Assembly: GCA_017577615.1 (NCBI GenBank)
Contig: PKRE01000008.1
Coordinates: forward strand, 122,590 to 186,589
DNA length: 64,000 bases
Reading direction: 5' to 3'
Source of the DNA: Gammaproteobacteria bacterium
GTDB taxonomy: Bacteria > Pseudomonadota > Gammaproteobacteria > Steroidobacterales > Steroidobacteraceae
Shown here: positions 1 through 8,122 of the stretch, in pieces
How positions within the stretch are numbered: the first letter of the stretch is position 1
How the letters are laid out: each line of letters opens with the position of its first letter
Notes under the pieces: generated by a model
The model's database searches: none
Told to the model about the DNA's origin: nothing
Seen by the model: only the letters and a program-made list of their open reading frames with translations
Translations under genes and position numbers: made by a program

Positions 1-167
1 CACGTCACGAGCGTGTGCACGGGTCGTGTATCACTCGGCGCGACGTGGACGATGCGCGTTTCGTTCGCATCCTGCGCATCCTCACGGAAGACGTTCTTGA
101 TGGTGCCGAGATGTCGCTCGATGTGAGCCTCGATGGTCCTGCGAAGAGTCTGTACAGAGCTTGCCAT
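1..167 (-). CDS. Suppressor-of-fused (SUFU) domain protein, N-terminal part
   Basis: The gene reads leftwards off the window edge, so only the first 55 residues are visible, beginning MASSVQTLRRTIEAHIERHL. The pattern HIERHLG followed by an acidic linker, an RIVHVAPS strand and RPVHTLVT resembles the start of bacterial SUFU-like proteins (typically HIEKHIG...HIDIHVVPP...RPFYTLVT). Bacterial SUFU proteins are small cytosolic proteins of unknown role, some of them immunity-type proteins of polymorphic toxin systems. The start is the first ATG in this frame. Because most of the protein is outside the window, the family call is tentative. Confidence 0.55.
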   Translation of the reverse strand, partial: MASSVQTLRRTIEAHIERHLGTIKNVFREDAQDANETRIVHVAPSDTRPVHTLVT

Positions 168-261
168 TACGCCTCATGAGCACGGAGGGCCGACGAGCCC
201 GAGCGGCTGCGAAGCCAGCCGATAGCCTGACGCGTGGACGCACGCTCGTACGAGCGTACCG

Positions 262-687
262 TTACCTCGTGCGCTTGGCAGCCAACGCATCGAACGAGAA
301 ACGACCGGCGCCATACGTAGCGAGGTACAGCCCGATGGCAATGAGACAGGCCGACGGAAACACCGCGCGCAAGCCTCCGAAGCGATCCACCATCGCAACT
401 GCCACGACGAAGTTGATCATACACAAAATCCCTGCCCACCTTGTCAGGAATCCTGCGATGAACGCCAGGCCGATGAAGAACTGAGCCCAGACTGAAAGCC
501 GCGCCATGAGCTCCGGTGCCACAAATCCGAACTGCTCGAGGAAGGCGACGAACTCGTCCATGCGTTCGGCGCTCACGATGTTGTCCCAGACACCCCACAC
601 CAGAAACGCACCGACAAACACGCGTAGCACGAGCAACGCAAGATCCCCATAGCGCTCCGCGCCGGTGAGGAAGACGATCTGTCGCAT
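262..687 (-). CDS. DoxX family membrane protein
   Basis: This 141-residue protein has about four hydrophobic helices, roughly residues 15-35, 60-85, 85-105 and 112-130. The pattern of an N-terminal LLVLRVFVGAFLVWG, a central ARLSVWAQFFIGLAFIAGFLTRWAG and a C-terminal YGAGRFSFDAL is typical of the DoxX family. DoxX proteins are inner-membrane proteins, some linked to redox or thiol homeostasis, but the substrate is unknown here. An AAGGAGAG ribosome-binding site precedes the ATG. It is separated by about 95 bp from the SUFU-like gene on the same strand. Confidence 0.75.
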   Translation of the reverse strand: MRQIVFLTGAERYGDLALLVLRVFVGAFLVWGVWDNIVSAERMDEFVAFLEQFGFVAPELMARLSVWAQFFIGLAFIAGFLTRWAGILCMINFVVAVAMVDRFGGLRAVFPSACLIAIGLYLATYGAGRFSFDALAAKRTR

Positions 688-859
688 GTGGCTCTCCTTC
701 GCTGTGCGCAGCAGCCCGGCGTCGGCAGCTTAACCACGGCCATGATGCGAGAGCAATAGGATGACAGCGGGACGGACTTTGACCGGTTCGCGAAGCGGCT
801 GACCCGGAACAGAGCGTGGCGGTGACGATTTAGCTACTAGCACCCGAGAAGGAGGCGAG

Positions 860-1126
860 ATGCGTCACACATGGATCGGACTGCTGTTGGCAATCGGATG
901 GTGCTCGCTGACTGCACAGGAACCCGTCGACGATCCGCGCACAGCGGAAGAAGTGGATCGGGTCTTCGACGCCATGGATCGCGATGGCGACGACCGCATT
1001 AGTCGCAGTGAAGCGCAACGATCGCCCTTGCTGCGCCATCGCTTCGACGGTGTCGATGCGAACGAGGATGGTTACGTCAGTCGCGCCGAGTACCGCGCCC
1101 GGCCGCGCAACGAGCCGTTCGAGTAA
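860..1126 (+). CDS. Secreted EF-hand calcium-binding protein
   Basis: The product is 88 residues. Residues 1-19 form a signal peptide (MRHTWIGLLLAIGWCSLTAQ). The mature part carries two canonical 12-residue EF-hand loops, DRDGDDRISRSE (about 41-52) and DANEDGYVSRAE (about 66-77), each with acidic residues at positions 1, 3 and 12. It should therefore bind Ca2+ in the periplasm. AAGGAGG lies just upstream of the ATG. The next gene is also a secreted protein but follows a 160-bp gap, so it may have its own promoter. Confidence 0.8.
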   Translation: MRHTWIGLLLAIGWCSLTAQEPVDDPRTAEEVDRVFDAMDRDGDDRISRSEAQRSPLLRHRFDGVDANEDGYVSRAEYRARPRNEPFE

Positions 1127-1286
1127 GGCAGCAGTGCTTTCTCAAGGGATGAAATCTCACGCACGCTCGATCCCATGCGCCCCAAAGTGTCGTCATCGGG
1201 CGACGAATCAAACGCTTTCGGAACCGAAACCCGTACGCAGGTATTCCGTCGATGTGCTTGTAACGGAGTGCCGAGGAGTGTGTTTC

Positions 1287-1811
1287 ATGCGATCGAAACT
1301 TCATTCGCTGGTGGCGCTGGCAGCAGGTGCCCTGGTGCTGGGACAGTACGCAGCAGCACAGAGCGACGAGATGCGTCCGTCACGTTCCGCCACCGAGGAT
1401 ATGCAACCGCAGAGAGGCGAGGACACCTATCCTGGTGAGTCGTCAACCACACGCGACCCGACTTCCGGCGACACGGACAGATCGGCCGCCGGCCAAGGTA
1501 CCGGCTCGCTCGATACTGGTCAGATAGATCAGAGAAAGGTCGAGCAGTTCGCAGACGCCTACGTGCAGGTGCAGACGATCCAGCAGCAGGCGAACGCCGA
1601 CATCGAGGCGGCCAAAGATCCGATGGAAGCCGAGCAGGTGCGCACGGCTGCGCAGTCCGACATGATCGCCGCGGTCGAGCGCAGCGGCTTGCAGGTCGAG
1701 GAATTCAATCAGATCGTGGCGAGCATGGCGGCCGATAACGAGCTGCGCTCGCGTATTTCTGCGGCAGTTCAGAAGAGACTCGATCAGGGCGCTACGACTC
1801 CCGCGCGCTGA
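1287..1811 (+). CDS. DUF4168 domain secreted protein
   Basis: The 174-residue protein starts at an ATG preceded by GAGGAG. It has a signal peptide of about 25 residues ending AAAQ, then a low-complexity Ser/Thr/Gly/Gln linker to about residue 75. The C-terminal half has QFADAYVQVQTIQQQ, AVERSGLQVEEFNQIVASM and LRSRISAAVQKRL, the helical pattern of the DUF4168 family. Members are exported proteins of unknown function. An in-frame upstream extension exists but lacks a signal peptide and is not credible. A strong hairpin terminator follows 40 bp downstream. Confidence 0.75.
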   Translation: MRSKLHSLVALAAGALVLGQYAAAQSDEMRPSRSATEDMQPQRGEDTYPGESSTTRDPTSGDTDRSAAGQGTGSLDTGQIDQRKVEQFADAYVQVQTIQQQANADIEAAKDPMEAEQVRTAAQSDMIAAVERSGLQVEEFNQIVASMAADNELRSRISAAVQKRLDQGATTPAR

Positions 1812-1853
1812 GCTCACTGGGTGCCCGGCTGTCACTGTTTGCCCAGACATGAG

Positions 1854-1885
1854 AAGGCCCTTCCACATACGTGGAAGGGCCTTTT
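1854..1885. terminator. Intrinsic terminator, possibly bidirectional
   Basis: A perfect 13-bp inverted repeat (AAGGCCCTTCCAC / GTGGAAGGGCCTT) with a 4-nt ATAC loop is followed by TTTT on the plus strand. It lies between the convergent ends of the DUF4168 gene and the 80-residue minus-strand gene and could serve both. The U-tract is clearer for plus-strand transcription. Confidence 0.85.
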
Positions 1886-1904
1886 CTGCTGCGACAGCGA
1901 ACCG

Positions 1905-2147
1905 TTAGGCGACTTGACCAAATGCATTCTGCACGGCGTCCTGCGGCGAACAGCCTTCTTCGAATAAAGGACGCCATGCTTCCCAATCGATATCGTCCCA
2001 TTCGACGGAGTCAAGGATGTTGCTGAAGTCCGAACGGATGACATCCAGCACGTCGAGTTGCCATTGATGCCAGCGATCCTCGCTTAACTCTGCACTGCCT
2101 CTTGCGGCTTGCGATGAACGACTCTGCATCATGGTCCACTCACTCAC
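1905..2147 (-). CDS. Small acidic Trp-rich hypothetical protein
   Basis: This is an 80-residue protein of unknown function. The likely start is GTG, placed seven bases after a perfect AGGAGG; upstream codons in the frame have no ribosome-binding site. The C-terminal half is acidic and aromatic (DRWHQWQLDVLDVIRSDF, VEWDDIDWEAWRPLF) and looks like a short helical domain. No metal-binding or catalytic motif is visible. It ends at the terminator it shares with the DUF4168 gene. Confidence 0.5.
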   Translation of the reverse strand: MSEWTMMQSRSSQAARGSAELSEDRWHQWQLDVLDVIRSDFSNILDSVEWDDIDWEAWRPLFEEGCSPQDAVQNAFGQVA

Positions 2148-2233
2148 TTTCGAACCTCCTCTCGTCGAGTGACTCAGCACGAGAAAGTCGGCTCTCGATA
2201 CATCGCTAAGCGATGTATCAATGTTTTAAAAGA

Positions 2234-2257
2234 CCCTCCCACGCACAGGTGGGAGGG
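2234..2257 (-). terminator. Hairpin with U-tract on the minus strand
   Basis: CCCTCCCAC and GTGGGAGGG form a 9-bp stem around a 6-nt loop. Read on the minus strand the hairpin is followed by TCTTTTAAAA, as in an intrinsic terminator. There is no clear minus-strand gene immediately upstream, so it could end an unrecognised transcript or act in the leader of the 80-residue gene at 1905-2147. Confidence 0.5.
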
Positions 2258-2264
2258 AACGAGA

Positions 2265-2292
2265 CTGTTCCTCAGGGGGAATCGCGGAACAG
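2265..2292. repeat. Inverted repeat CTGTTCC/GGAACAG
   Basis: Two 7-bp arms are separated by 14 bases immediately right of the preceding hairpin. The role is unknown; it could be part of a structured RNA or an operator. Confidence 0.3.
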
Positions 2293-2994
2293 CGCAAACA
2301 TTGTAGAGGCCAACCCGTTACGAGTCAGTCGAGCGAAGGTTACGTCGCGGTCGTGACGAGCACATTACGGTCTAGCACCTATATGCCGCGGTCTGTCAAC
2401 GCTGTCTCAAGCGCGCCGCCGTGGTGTGATCAACACAGGCCACGGGATTTGTTGGAGAGGTGCAACGACAAGCCGTTCATATTTCTGCGCACAACGCCGT
2501 GCTCCAAAAGCGTTTGAGGCTTGCGCCCGAAAAGTGTCTCGATCTCGCCACGACACGACCGAGCAATTGCGGCACGCACGGGCTGTGGGCGCACAAGCAC
2601 GCTGTTTACGTCGCCTCAGCCCAAGCGAGCCCCCAGCCAGCGTCCATGCTGAGCACCTAGCGGGCAGCACGGCGGTCAGCCTGGGACGCACCGACGCCTT
2701 GCAGGCGCGTCGCGTGCAACAGACTTTTCACGCACTCCTAACCGAATTGCTACCGACTTGCGGCGCTGAACGATGAATAATGCGGGCCACTGTTGAGGAT
2801 TGGAAGAATGCACCGCCGGTTTCGCCCTGCATTGTCGCCAAGCATGCCTGCCTACAACCACGCACGCGCTCACCGCCGCGCGTTGTGGTTGGACACAGTC
2901 CGTGGCAAGTGGCACGCTCAGCTCTTGCGTGCAATGCACGCAGCAACCGACGCCTGGCCCCACGCTGCGCAGAGCATCTGCCGAAACATAGCGC

Positions 2995-3216
2995 TCAACC
3001 GATGAGCGACGACGATATCAAGTAAAGAAATACAGTGGCGAGCGCACCGACTGCCAGCAGCTTGAGGAGAATGCCGATGCTGAGCTCGGGAGCGGATCGA
3101 CCGCGTTCGCCGGACTCGAAGCGCTCGAGCTCAGCGGCTTCCAGGCGCAGCTTGCGTACATGGCCGCACACGGAGACTCGGTGAGACTCGGCACGGTTCG
3201 CGTGGACCAGCGTCAT
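2995..3216 (-). CDS. Small C-terminally membrane-anchored protein
   Basis: The product is 73 residues. It starts at an ATG five bases after GGAGG. The first 45 residues are hydrophilic and charged (RKLRLEAAELERFESGERG) and residues about 50-70 form one hydrophobic helix (LSIGILLKLLAVGALATVF). The family is not recognised. It is encoded 75 bp beyond the response regulator gene on the same strand and might be the last gene of that cluster. Confidence 0.45.
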   Translation of the reverse strand: MTLVHANRAESHRVSVCGHVRKLRLEAAELERFESGERGRSAPELSIGILLKLLAVGALATVFLYLISSSLIG

Positions 3217-3291
3217 ACGATCCTCCGCTGTTGACAACCAAACGGACGGCAAGTTTAGCTTGCACCAACCCGCAATGCGGTTGCAAAGCGA

Positions 3292-3966
3292 TCAGTCCAC
3301 CACGAGCTTGTAGCCCGCTCCCGGCGCTGTTTGCAATATCTGCGGGTTGGACGGATCGACCTCGATCTTCTGGCGCAAGCGATGCACGAGCTGCTTCAAG
3401 AGCTGGCGGTCGCCCGATCCCCTGTGACCCCACACTTGCATCAGCAAGCGATCCGAACCGACCGTATGGCCGGCATTCGCGAGCAGCATCTGCAGCAGAC
3501 GCAGCTCGAGCTTGGTGAGCCGCACTGGGGGATTGCTGCCGACGCGTACTGCATGCTCATCCATGTCCAGTGAGATCCGCCCTGCAGCAAGCGGTGCAGC
3601 GTTCTCCATGCCCGCGCGCCTGAGCAACGCCTTGACGCGGGCGAGCAGCGTACGCGGACTGAACGGCTTGGTGAGATAGTCGTCGGCGCCGAGGTCGAGC
3701 GCGCGCACCAGATCCTCTTCTTCGCCGCGCACGGTCAGCATCATCACAGGCGCACGCGATTTCGAACGGATGGTCTCACAAACCTGAAATCCGCTCGCGC
3801 CGGGCATGTTGATGTCGAGAATGACCAGGTCCGGCGCTTCCGCCTCGAATGCGCGAATCGCGCTCGGTCCATCGCTTGCCTTCACGACCAGATAGCCGGC
3901 CTGAGAAAGTGTGAAGGCGATGAGCGCGAGCAAGTCTTTGTCGTCGTCCGCTACGAGCAGCTTCAT
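3292..3966 (-). CDS. OmpR/KdpE-type response regulator
   Basis: The 224-residue protein has an N-terminal receiver domain with the acidic pair DDD at 7-9, phospho-acceptor D51 (VILDINMPG) and the conserved lysine in LTKPFSP near residue 100. The C-terminal half (about 130-224) is a winged-helix Trans_reg_C domain (VRLTKLELRLLQMLL ... RQLLKQLVHRLRQKIE). This is a DNA-binding transcription factor phosphorylated by a partner kinase. The partner is almost certainly the kinase encoded 104 bp upstream on the same strand. The start chosen gives the standard MKLLVADDD receiver start; an extension of 14 residues upstream is not conserved-looking. Its position after sulfate-transport genes suggests, but does not prove, that it controls them. 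Confidence 0.9.
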   Translation of the reverse strand: MKLLVADDDKDLLALIAFTLSQAGYLVVKASDGPSAIRAFEAEAPDLVILDINMPGASGFQVCETIRSKSRAPVMMLTVRGEEEDLVRALDLGADDYLTKPFSPRTLLARVKALLRRAGMENAAPLAAGRISLDMDEHAVRVGSNPPVRLTKLELRLLQMLLANAGHTVGSDRLLMQVWGHRGSGDRQLLKQLVHRLRQKIEVDPSNPQILQTAPGAGYKLVVD

Positions 3967-4070
3967 CGGTCCCAAACGTGCGCTATCATGCAGCAACAGA
4001 ATTCCCAATGGAGGGCGCGGCTGCTGCGTCTTTGACTCTGGAATAACGCATGCGTTTCCGCTCGTTCACC

Positions 4071-6194
4071 TCACGACTCCGTCGCCGCTTCCGCAGCAAC
4101 GCGCGGCAATCGTATTTCGAACCTCGTTCTGCCCTCCGCCGTGCGCATAGCCGCGACTGTACCGCCGTGTCGATCCACGATCGATTTGACGATCCATAAA
4201 CCGAGTCCAAGGCCGCCAGGCTCGGGCTCGTGCTCTGCGCCGCGGTAGAAACGCTCAAACAGCACCCCGCTTTCGATGGCCGGAATGCCGGGCCCTTCGT
4301 CCTCCACCCATAGAACGAGCTCCGGCCCGCTCTCTCTGGCACCGACGTACACCGTGCTCTCCTCCGGCGCGAACTTGCTCGCGTTGGCGAGCAGGTTGAC
4401 GAGTACCTGCGTGAGCCGTGGGCCGTCACCTTCGATGCGCGGCAACTCCTCGGGCACGTCGACGACGAGCGACTGACGCCTTTGCTTGAGCAACGCGCTG
4501 ATGAGCGCCTCCGCGTCCTCGATCAGCTCCGCAACCGAGACGCTTTGACGCCGGATGCCCAGCTGACCCGACTCGATCCGAACGCTTTCGAGCAGATTGT
4601 CGATCAGCCGCGTCAGGCGCAGCGTGCCGCGTTCGAGAGACAGGACGAGCTCCCTTTGCTCCTCGAGCGGCATGGACCCGAGGCCCTCGCGTAACAGCTC
4701 TATGGACGCCAGCTGGGCTGCAAGCGGTGTTCTGAACTCGTGCGAGATGTTGGCGAGCACGGAATCGCGCGCGCGTCGCACGCTCTCCAGCTCCGTTTCA
4801 TCGCGAATGACTTGCACCTGCCACTCGTCGATGGGCGCCGCGCTCGTGATCACCGTCGTGCGGACCGTGCCGTCATCGAGCTGCAGCCGCTCTGTGGCAC
4901 GTGCATTGCCGACCGTGCGAGCCTGTAAGATCGGGCAGTTCGTCTCGCACGGCCGCTGACCGTTCTGCGGGCAGGGCTTGAGCACATCGCCGCAAAACCG
5001 CCCGATCGCCTCGTGCGGCTGCACATCGAGCAAGCGCGCGGCCTGTGGATTCAGATAGCGGATCACACGCGCTCGATCCACCGCATACACACCTTCGACG
5101 ATGCCGCTCAGTACCGCCTGCGCTTCGGCCTCACTGCGGCGCAACCGTCCGGTCAGCTCGATGAGGTTGTTGCGCATATCCTCCATGGTGCGCGCGAGCT
5201 TGCCGACTTCCTTCGTGCCCTCGACGGGGATCGAGGTGGAGAAGTCGCCCTGTCCCAGACGCTCCGCCGCTTCCGTCAGGGTGCTCACCGGCCCTGTCAC
5301 CTGCTGGCCGAGCAGGATGCCCGCCAGCACCGCGAGCGCAGCGAGCACAATGGCGGTCGTCAGCAGCCGTTTGATGAGCGTGCCGGTTGCCGTATCGATC
5401 TCCCGTGCGGGCAACCTCGCTTCGAGCAAGGCGATGGCCTCGCCTGTCGAGGCGAACACCGGGAAGCTCGCTGCATACATGTCCGCGCTCTCTATACGCA
5501 TCACCGCAGAGCGCCCATCTGACAAGCCGGCAGAATGCAAGCGCGTGAATTCGTCGGACTTGCGCGTGTCCGTGTAGCTGCGGTAGTGGAGCAGGCGGAT
5601 TTGCACGCCAACACGCTCCGACAGCACGGCGCCCAAGCGCTCATCCAGCTGACGAATCACGTAGAGGTGGCGCAGCGGTCGCTGGCTCACCTGCGCCGAT
5701 GCACCGACCAATCCGTATTCCGTCTCCGCTGGCGCCGCCATGAAGCGTTCCCCTTGCTCGGCTGCGGAGATGAAGATCTGCGGCCACGGCACGTCCACCC
5801 CCGCGCTGGCGATCAATGTCGCGCCTTCGGCGATCGCGCACGCCGCGATCGTTTCCGATGTGCAAGAGCGGCGCAGAAAGGGCTCGAGCAGCGCTTGATT
5901 GCGCTCGCCCAGCAGGCGCTGCAGAGTCTGACGCTCGGCGATGCTGCGCGCTTCGGTGAGAACGTCCTCGCTGATTCGGCGCAACTCTTCGCGTGCGAGC
6001 GCGCCGGCCAGCTCCACACGCGCCTTTCCTTGTTGATCCGCCAAGTCACGTAGCGAGCCGATCGCCGAAATGGAAATCCCGCCGACCACGAGCACAACGA
6101 TCGCTACATTGATGAGCGCGATCCACGCCCCCAGCGTGGCTCGAGATATGTCGAGCCGTAGACGATCGAGAAATTCTTGTAGCTGGGAAATCAT
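4071..6194 (-). CDS. Membrane sensor histidine kinase with HAMP and Cys-rich PAS domain
   Basis: The 707-residue kinase has TM1 at about 20-46, a periplasmic sensor region of about 230 residues and TM2 at about 276-297. Then come HAMP (about 298-350), a PAS domain (about 355-465), HisKA with H485 in NISHEFRTPLAA, and a HATPase domain with N-box VNLLANASKF, DEGPGIP and GLGLGLW. The PAS domain contains four cysteines, C401, C408, C416 and C420, in a compact insertion. This suggests a metal- or redox-responsive element, which is an inference. The gene begins 46 bp after cysW on the same strand and precedes the OmpR-type regulator. The neighbourhood suggests sensing linked to sulfate or sulfur supply. 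Confidence 0.9.
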   Translation of the reverse strand: MISQLQEFLDRLRLDISRATLGAWIALINVAIVVLVVGGISISAIGSLRDLADQQGKARVELAGALAREELRRISEDVLTEARSIAERQTLQRLLGERNQALLEPFLRRSCTSETIAACAIAEGATLIASAGVDVPWPQIFISAAEQGERFMAAPAETEYGLVGASAQVSQRPLRHLYVIRQLDERLGAVLSERVGVQIRLLHYRSYTDTRKSDEFTRLHSAGLSDGRSAVMRIESADMYAASFPVFASTGEAIALLEARLPAREIDTATGTLIKRLLTTAIVLAALAVLAGILLGQQVTGPVSTLTEAAERLGQGDFSTSIPVEGTKEVGKLARTMEDMRNNLIELTGRLRRSEAEAQAVLSGIVEGVYAVDRARVIRYLNPQAARLLDVQPHEAIGRFCGDVLKPCPQNGQRPCETNCPILQARTVGNARATERLQLDDGTVRTTVITSAAPIDEWQVQVIRDETELESVRRARDSVLANISHEFRTPLAAQLASIELLREGLGSMPLEEQRELVLSLERGTLRLTRLIDNLLESVRIESGQLGIRRQSVSVAELIEDAEALISALLKQRRQSLVVDVPEELPRIEGDGPRLTQVLVNLLANASKFAPEESTVYVGARESGPELVLWVEDEGPGIPAIESGVLFERFYRGAEHEPEPGGLGLGLWIVKSIVDRHGGTVAAMRTAEGRTRFEIRLPRVAAEAATES

Positions 6195-6240
6195 GTTGGT
6201 CGGCGACCGGCAGTCGGCAATCCGCGTCTCCCACCGGTCT

Positions 6241-7110
6241 TCAACGCTTTCGGTATCCGCGCCACTCCACGAAGGTCTTGATCACCAGCGTGACGACCGC
6301 GAGCAATGTGAGCAGTGACGCCACGGCAAACGCGCTCACGAAATTGTACTCGTTATAGAGGATTTCCACGTGCAGCGGCATCGTGGTTGTCAGCCCGCGA
6401 ATGTGGCCCGAGACGACCGATACGGCGCCGAACTCGCCCATGGCGCGGGCATTGCAGAGAATCACGCCATAGACGAGCCCCCAGCGGATCTTCGGCAGTG
6501 TCACGTGAAAGAACGTCATGAGCCCGCCCGCACCGAGCGTGATCGCCGCTTCCTCCTCGTCGTTACCGAGTTGCTCCATAAGAGGAATCAGCTCGCGCGC
6601 AACGTACGGGAACGTGACGAACAACGTTGCCAGCACGATGCCCGGCACGGCATAGATGATGCTGATGTCGTTCTCCTGCAGCCACAGGCCGAACCAGCCG
6701 TGGATGCCGAACAGCAGCACGTAGATCAAACCCGAGATCACCGGCGAGACGGCTATCGGCAAGTCGATGAGCGTGATGAGCACGCTCTTACCGCGGAATT
6801 CGAACTTGCCAATGGCCCACGCGGCTGCAATGCCGAAGATGGTGTTGAGTGGCACGACGATCGCGGCCACCGTCAGCGTCAAGCGGATCGCCGCCAGCGT
6901 GTCCGAATCCTTGAAGCTCGAGATGTAGACATCGAACCCTTTCTCGAGCGCCGTGGCGAAAACAGTGATCAACGGCGCGAACAGCAGCGCTGCCAGGAAC
7001 AACAGCGACACCGTGATGAACGCGCCTTTGACGATCGCGCTCGTCAGCGTGTCGCGTCCTGGTCGGCGCGCGAGCTCGGCGAGCATCTCCTTGTCGGCAC
7101 CAATCGCCAT
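6241..7110 (-). CDS. cysW: Sulfate/thiosulfate ABC transporter permease CysW
   Basis: The 289-residue inner-membrane permease has six predicted helices. The EAA loop is visible in EEEAAITLGAGGLMTFFHVTLPKIRWGLVYG, and the C-terminal region (ARAMGEFGAVSVVSGHIRG, PLHVEILYNEY) is characteristic of CysW. It pairs with CysT to form the channel for sulfate. The ATG chosen overlaps the cysT stop codon in TGATG, which indicates translational coupling; an upstream in-frame start inside cysT is less likely. Confidence 0.95.
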   Translation of the reverse strand: MAIGADKEMLAELARRPGRDTLTSAIVKGAFITVSLLFLAALLFAPLITVFATALEKGFDVYISSFKDSDTLAAIRLTLTVAAIVVPLNTIFGIAAAWAIGKFEFRGKSVLITLIDLPIAVSPVISGLIYVLLFGIHGWFGLWLQENDISIIYAVPGIVLATLFVTFPYVARELIPLMEQLGNDEEEAAITLGAGGLMTFFHVTLPKIRWGLVYGVILCNARAMGEFGAVSVVSGHIRGLTTTMPLHVEILYNEYNFVSAFAVASLLTLLAVVTLVIKTFVEWRGYRKR

Positions 7111-7946
7111 CAGCGTCCCGCCGCGACCAGTCGTCGGCGCCCCCAAGCCTGCAGCAGGTTGATCGACAACAACATGATGAAGGAAATCACGAGCATGATG
7201 AATCCGAGCGCTGCCGCGCCCGTATAGTCGAACTGCTCGAGCTTGATCACGATGAGCAGCGGCGTGATCTCTGTCTTCATTGGCAAGTTGCCGGCGATGA
7301 AGATCACCGACCCGTACTCGCCTATCGCTCGAGCGAACGCCATGGTAAAGCCCGTAAGCAGCGCTGGCATCACTGTCGGAAAGATGATGCGGCGAAAGAT
7401 ATAGAAGCGTCCGGCCCCCAGGGTTTCCGCGGCATCCTCCAAGTCGCGCTGCACCTCGAGCAGTGCCGGCTGCACCGAGCGCACGACGAACGGCAGGCCG
7501 ATGAGAGTCAAGGCCACGACGATGCCTATCCAGGTGTACGCCACCTTGATGCCGAGCGGCGCAAGGTATTGCCCGATCCAGCCGTTCTCCGCGAATACCG
7601 CCGTCAAGGCAATGCCCGAAACCGCCGTCGGCAGCGCGAACGGCATGTCGATCAATGCGTCGATGAGCTTGCGGCCTGGAAAGTCGTAGCGCACCAGCGT
7701 CCAGGCAATGATGAAACCGAACACGCCGTTCAATGTCGCAGCCAGTAGCGACGCACCAAAGCTCAGGCGATAGGACGCAACTGCGCGCGGATCGAGCAGG
7801 ACGTCGAGGAACTCACGCCAGCCCATGGTCCCCGCTTTCGCGACGAGCGCAGCCAACGGGATCAGCACGATCGCGCTCAGGAAAAAGGTGGTGTACCCGA
7901 GCGTGATGCCGAAACCGGGGAGAATCGAGGGAGTGCGGACACTCAT
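7110..7946 (-). CDS. cysT: Sulfate/thiosulfate ABC transporter permease CysT (CysU)
   Basis: The 278-residue protein has multiple membrane helices and the EAA-type loop DLEDAAETLGAGRFYIFRRI. The motifs FARAIGEYGSVIFIAGN and PLLIVIKLEQFDYTGA are diagnostic of the CysT/CysU family. It is the second permease of the sulfate importer, overlapping cysW by one base. A gap of 176 bp separates it from the upstream sulfate-binding protein gene, so an internal promoter or processing site is possible. Confidence 0.95.
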   Translation of the reverse strand: MSVRTPSILPGFGITLGYTTFFLSAIVLIPLAALVAKAGTMGWREFLDVLLDPRAVASYRLSFGASLLAATLNGVFGFIIAWTLVRYDFPGRKLIDALIDMPFALPTAVSGIALTAVFAENGWIGQYLAPLGIKVAYTWIGIVVALTLIGLPFVVRSVQPALLEVQRDLEDAAETLGAGRFYIFRRIIFPTVMPALLTGFTMAFARAIGEYGSVIFIAGNLPMKTEITPLLIVIKLEQFDYTGAAALGFIMLVISFIMLLSINLLQAWGRRRLVAAGR

Positions 7947-8122
7947 GCGGCGCGCTCCGCATGCCCGCCGTGCCTGGTCCCTTGGCTCTCGGGCGGAATG
8001 TCTCTGTCAATGTCGTCGAGCAGTTGCAGGTCGATCATTGCACAGTCGCTTCTGTTCCCATCAGCACGCCGTTCATCGAAACGATGCTTGCCTCTCGTCG
8101 GCTCACGCCCCCGGACCGGCAA

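Larger units (their letters stand above)
2148..2994. other. Intergenic stretch of about 850 bp with no convincing gene
   Basis: Several short open frames exist on both strands here, but they are rich in Arg, Ala, Cys and His, lack ribosome-binding sites and resemble no family. The left part carries two inverted repeats (2234-2257 and 2265-2292). The rest shows no coding signal, tRNA or obvious mobile-element end. Confidence 0.5.

Noticed and set aside
2407..2963. Overlapping short frames on both strands between 2.4 and 3.0 kb
   Set aside because: They lack ribosome-binding sites, signal or domain motifs, and have shadow-like amino-acid use without a real gene beneath.
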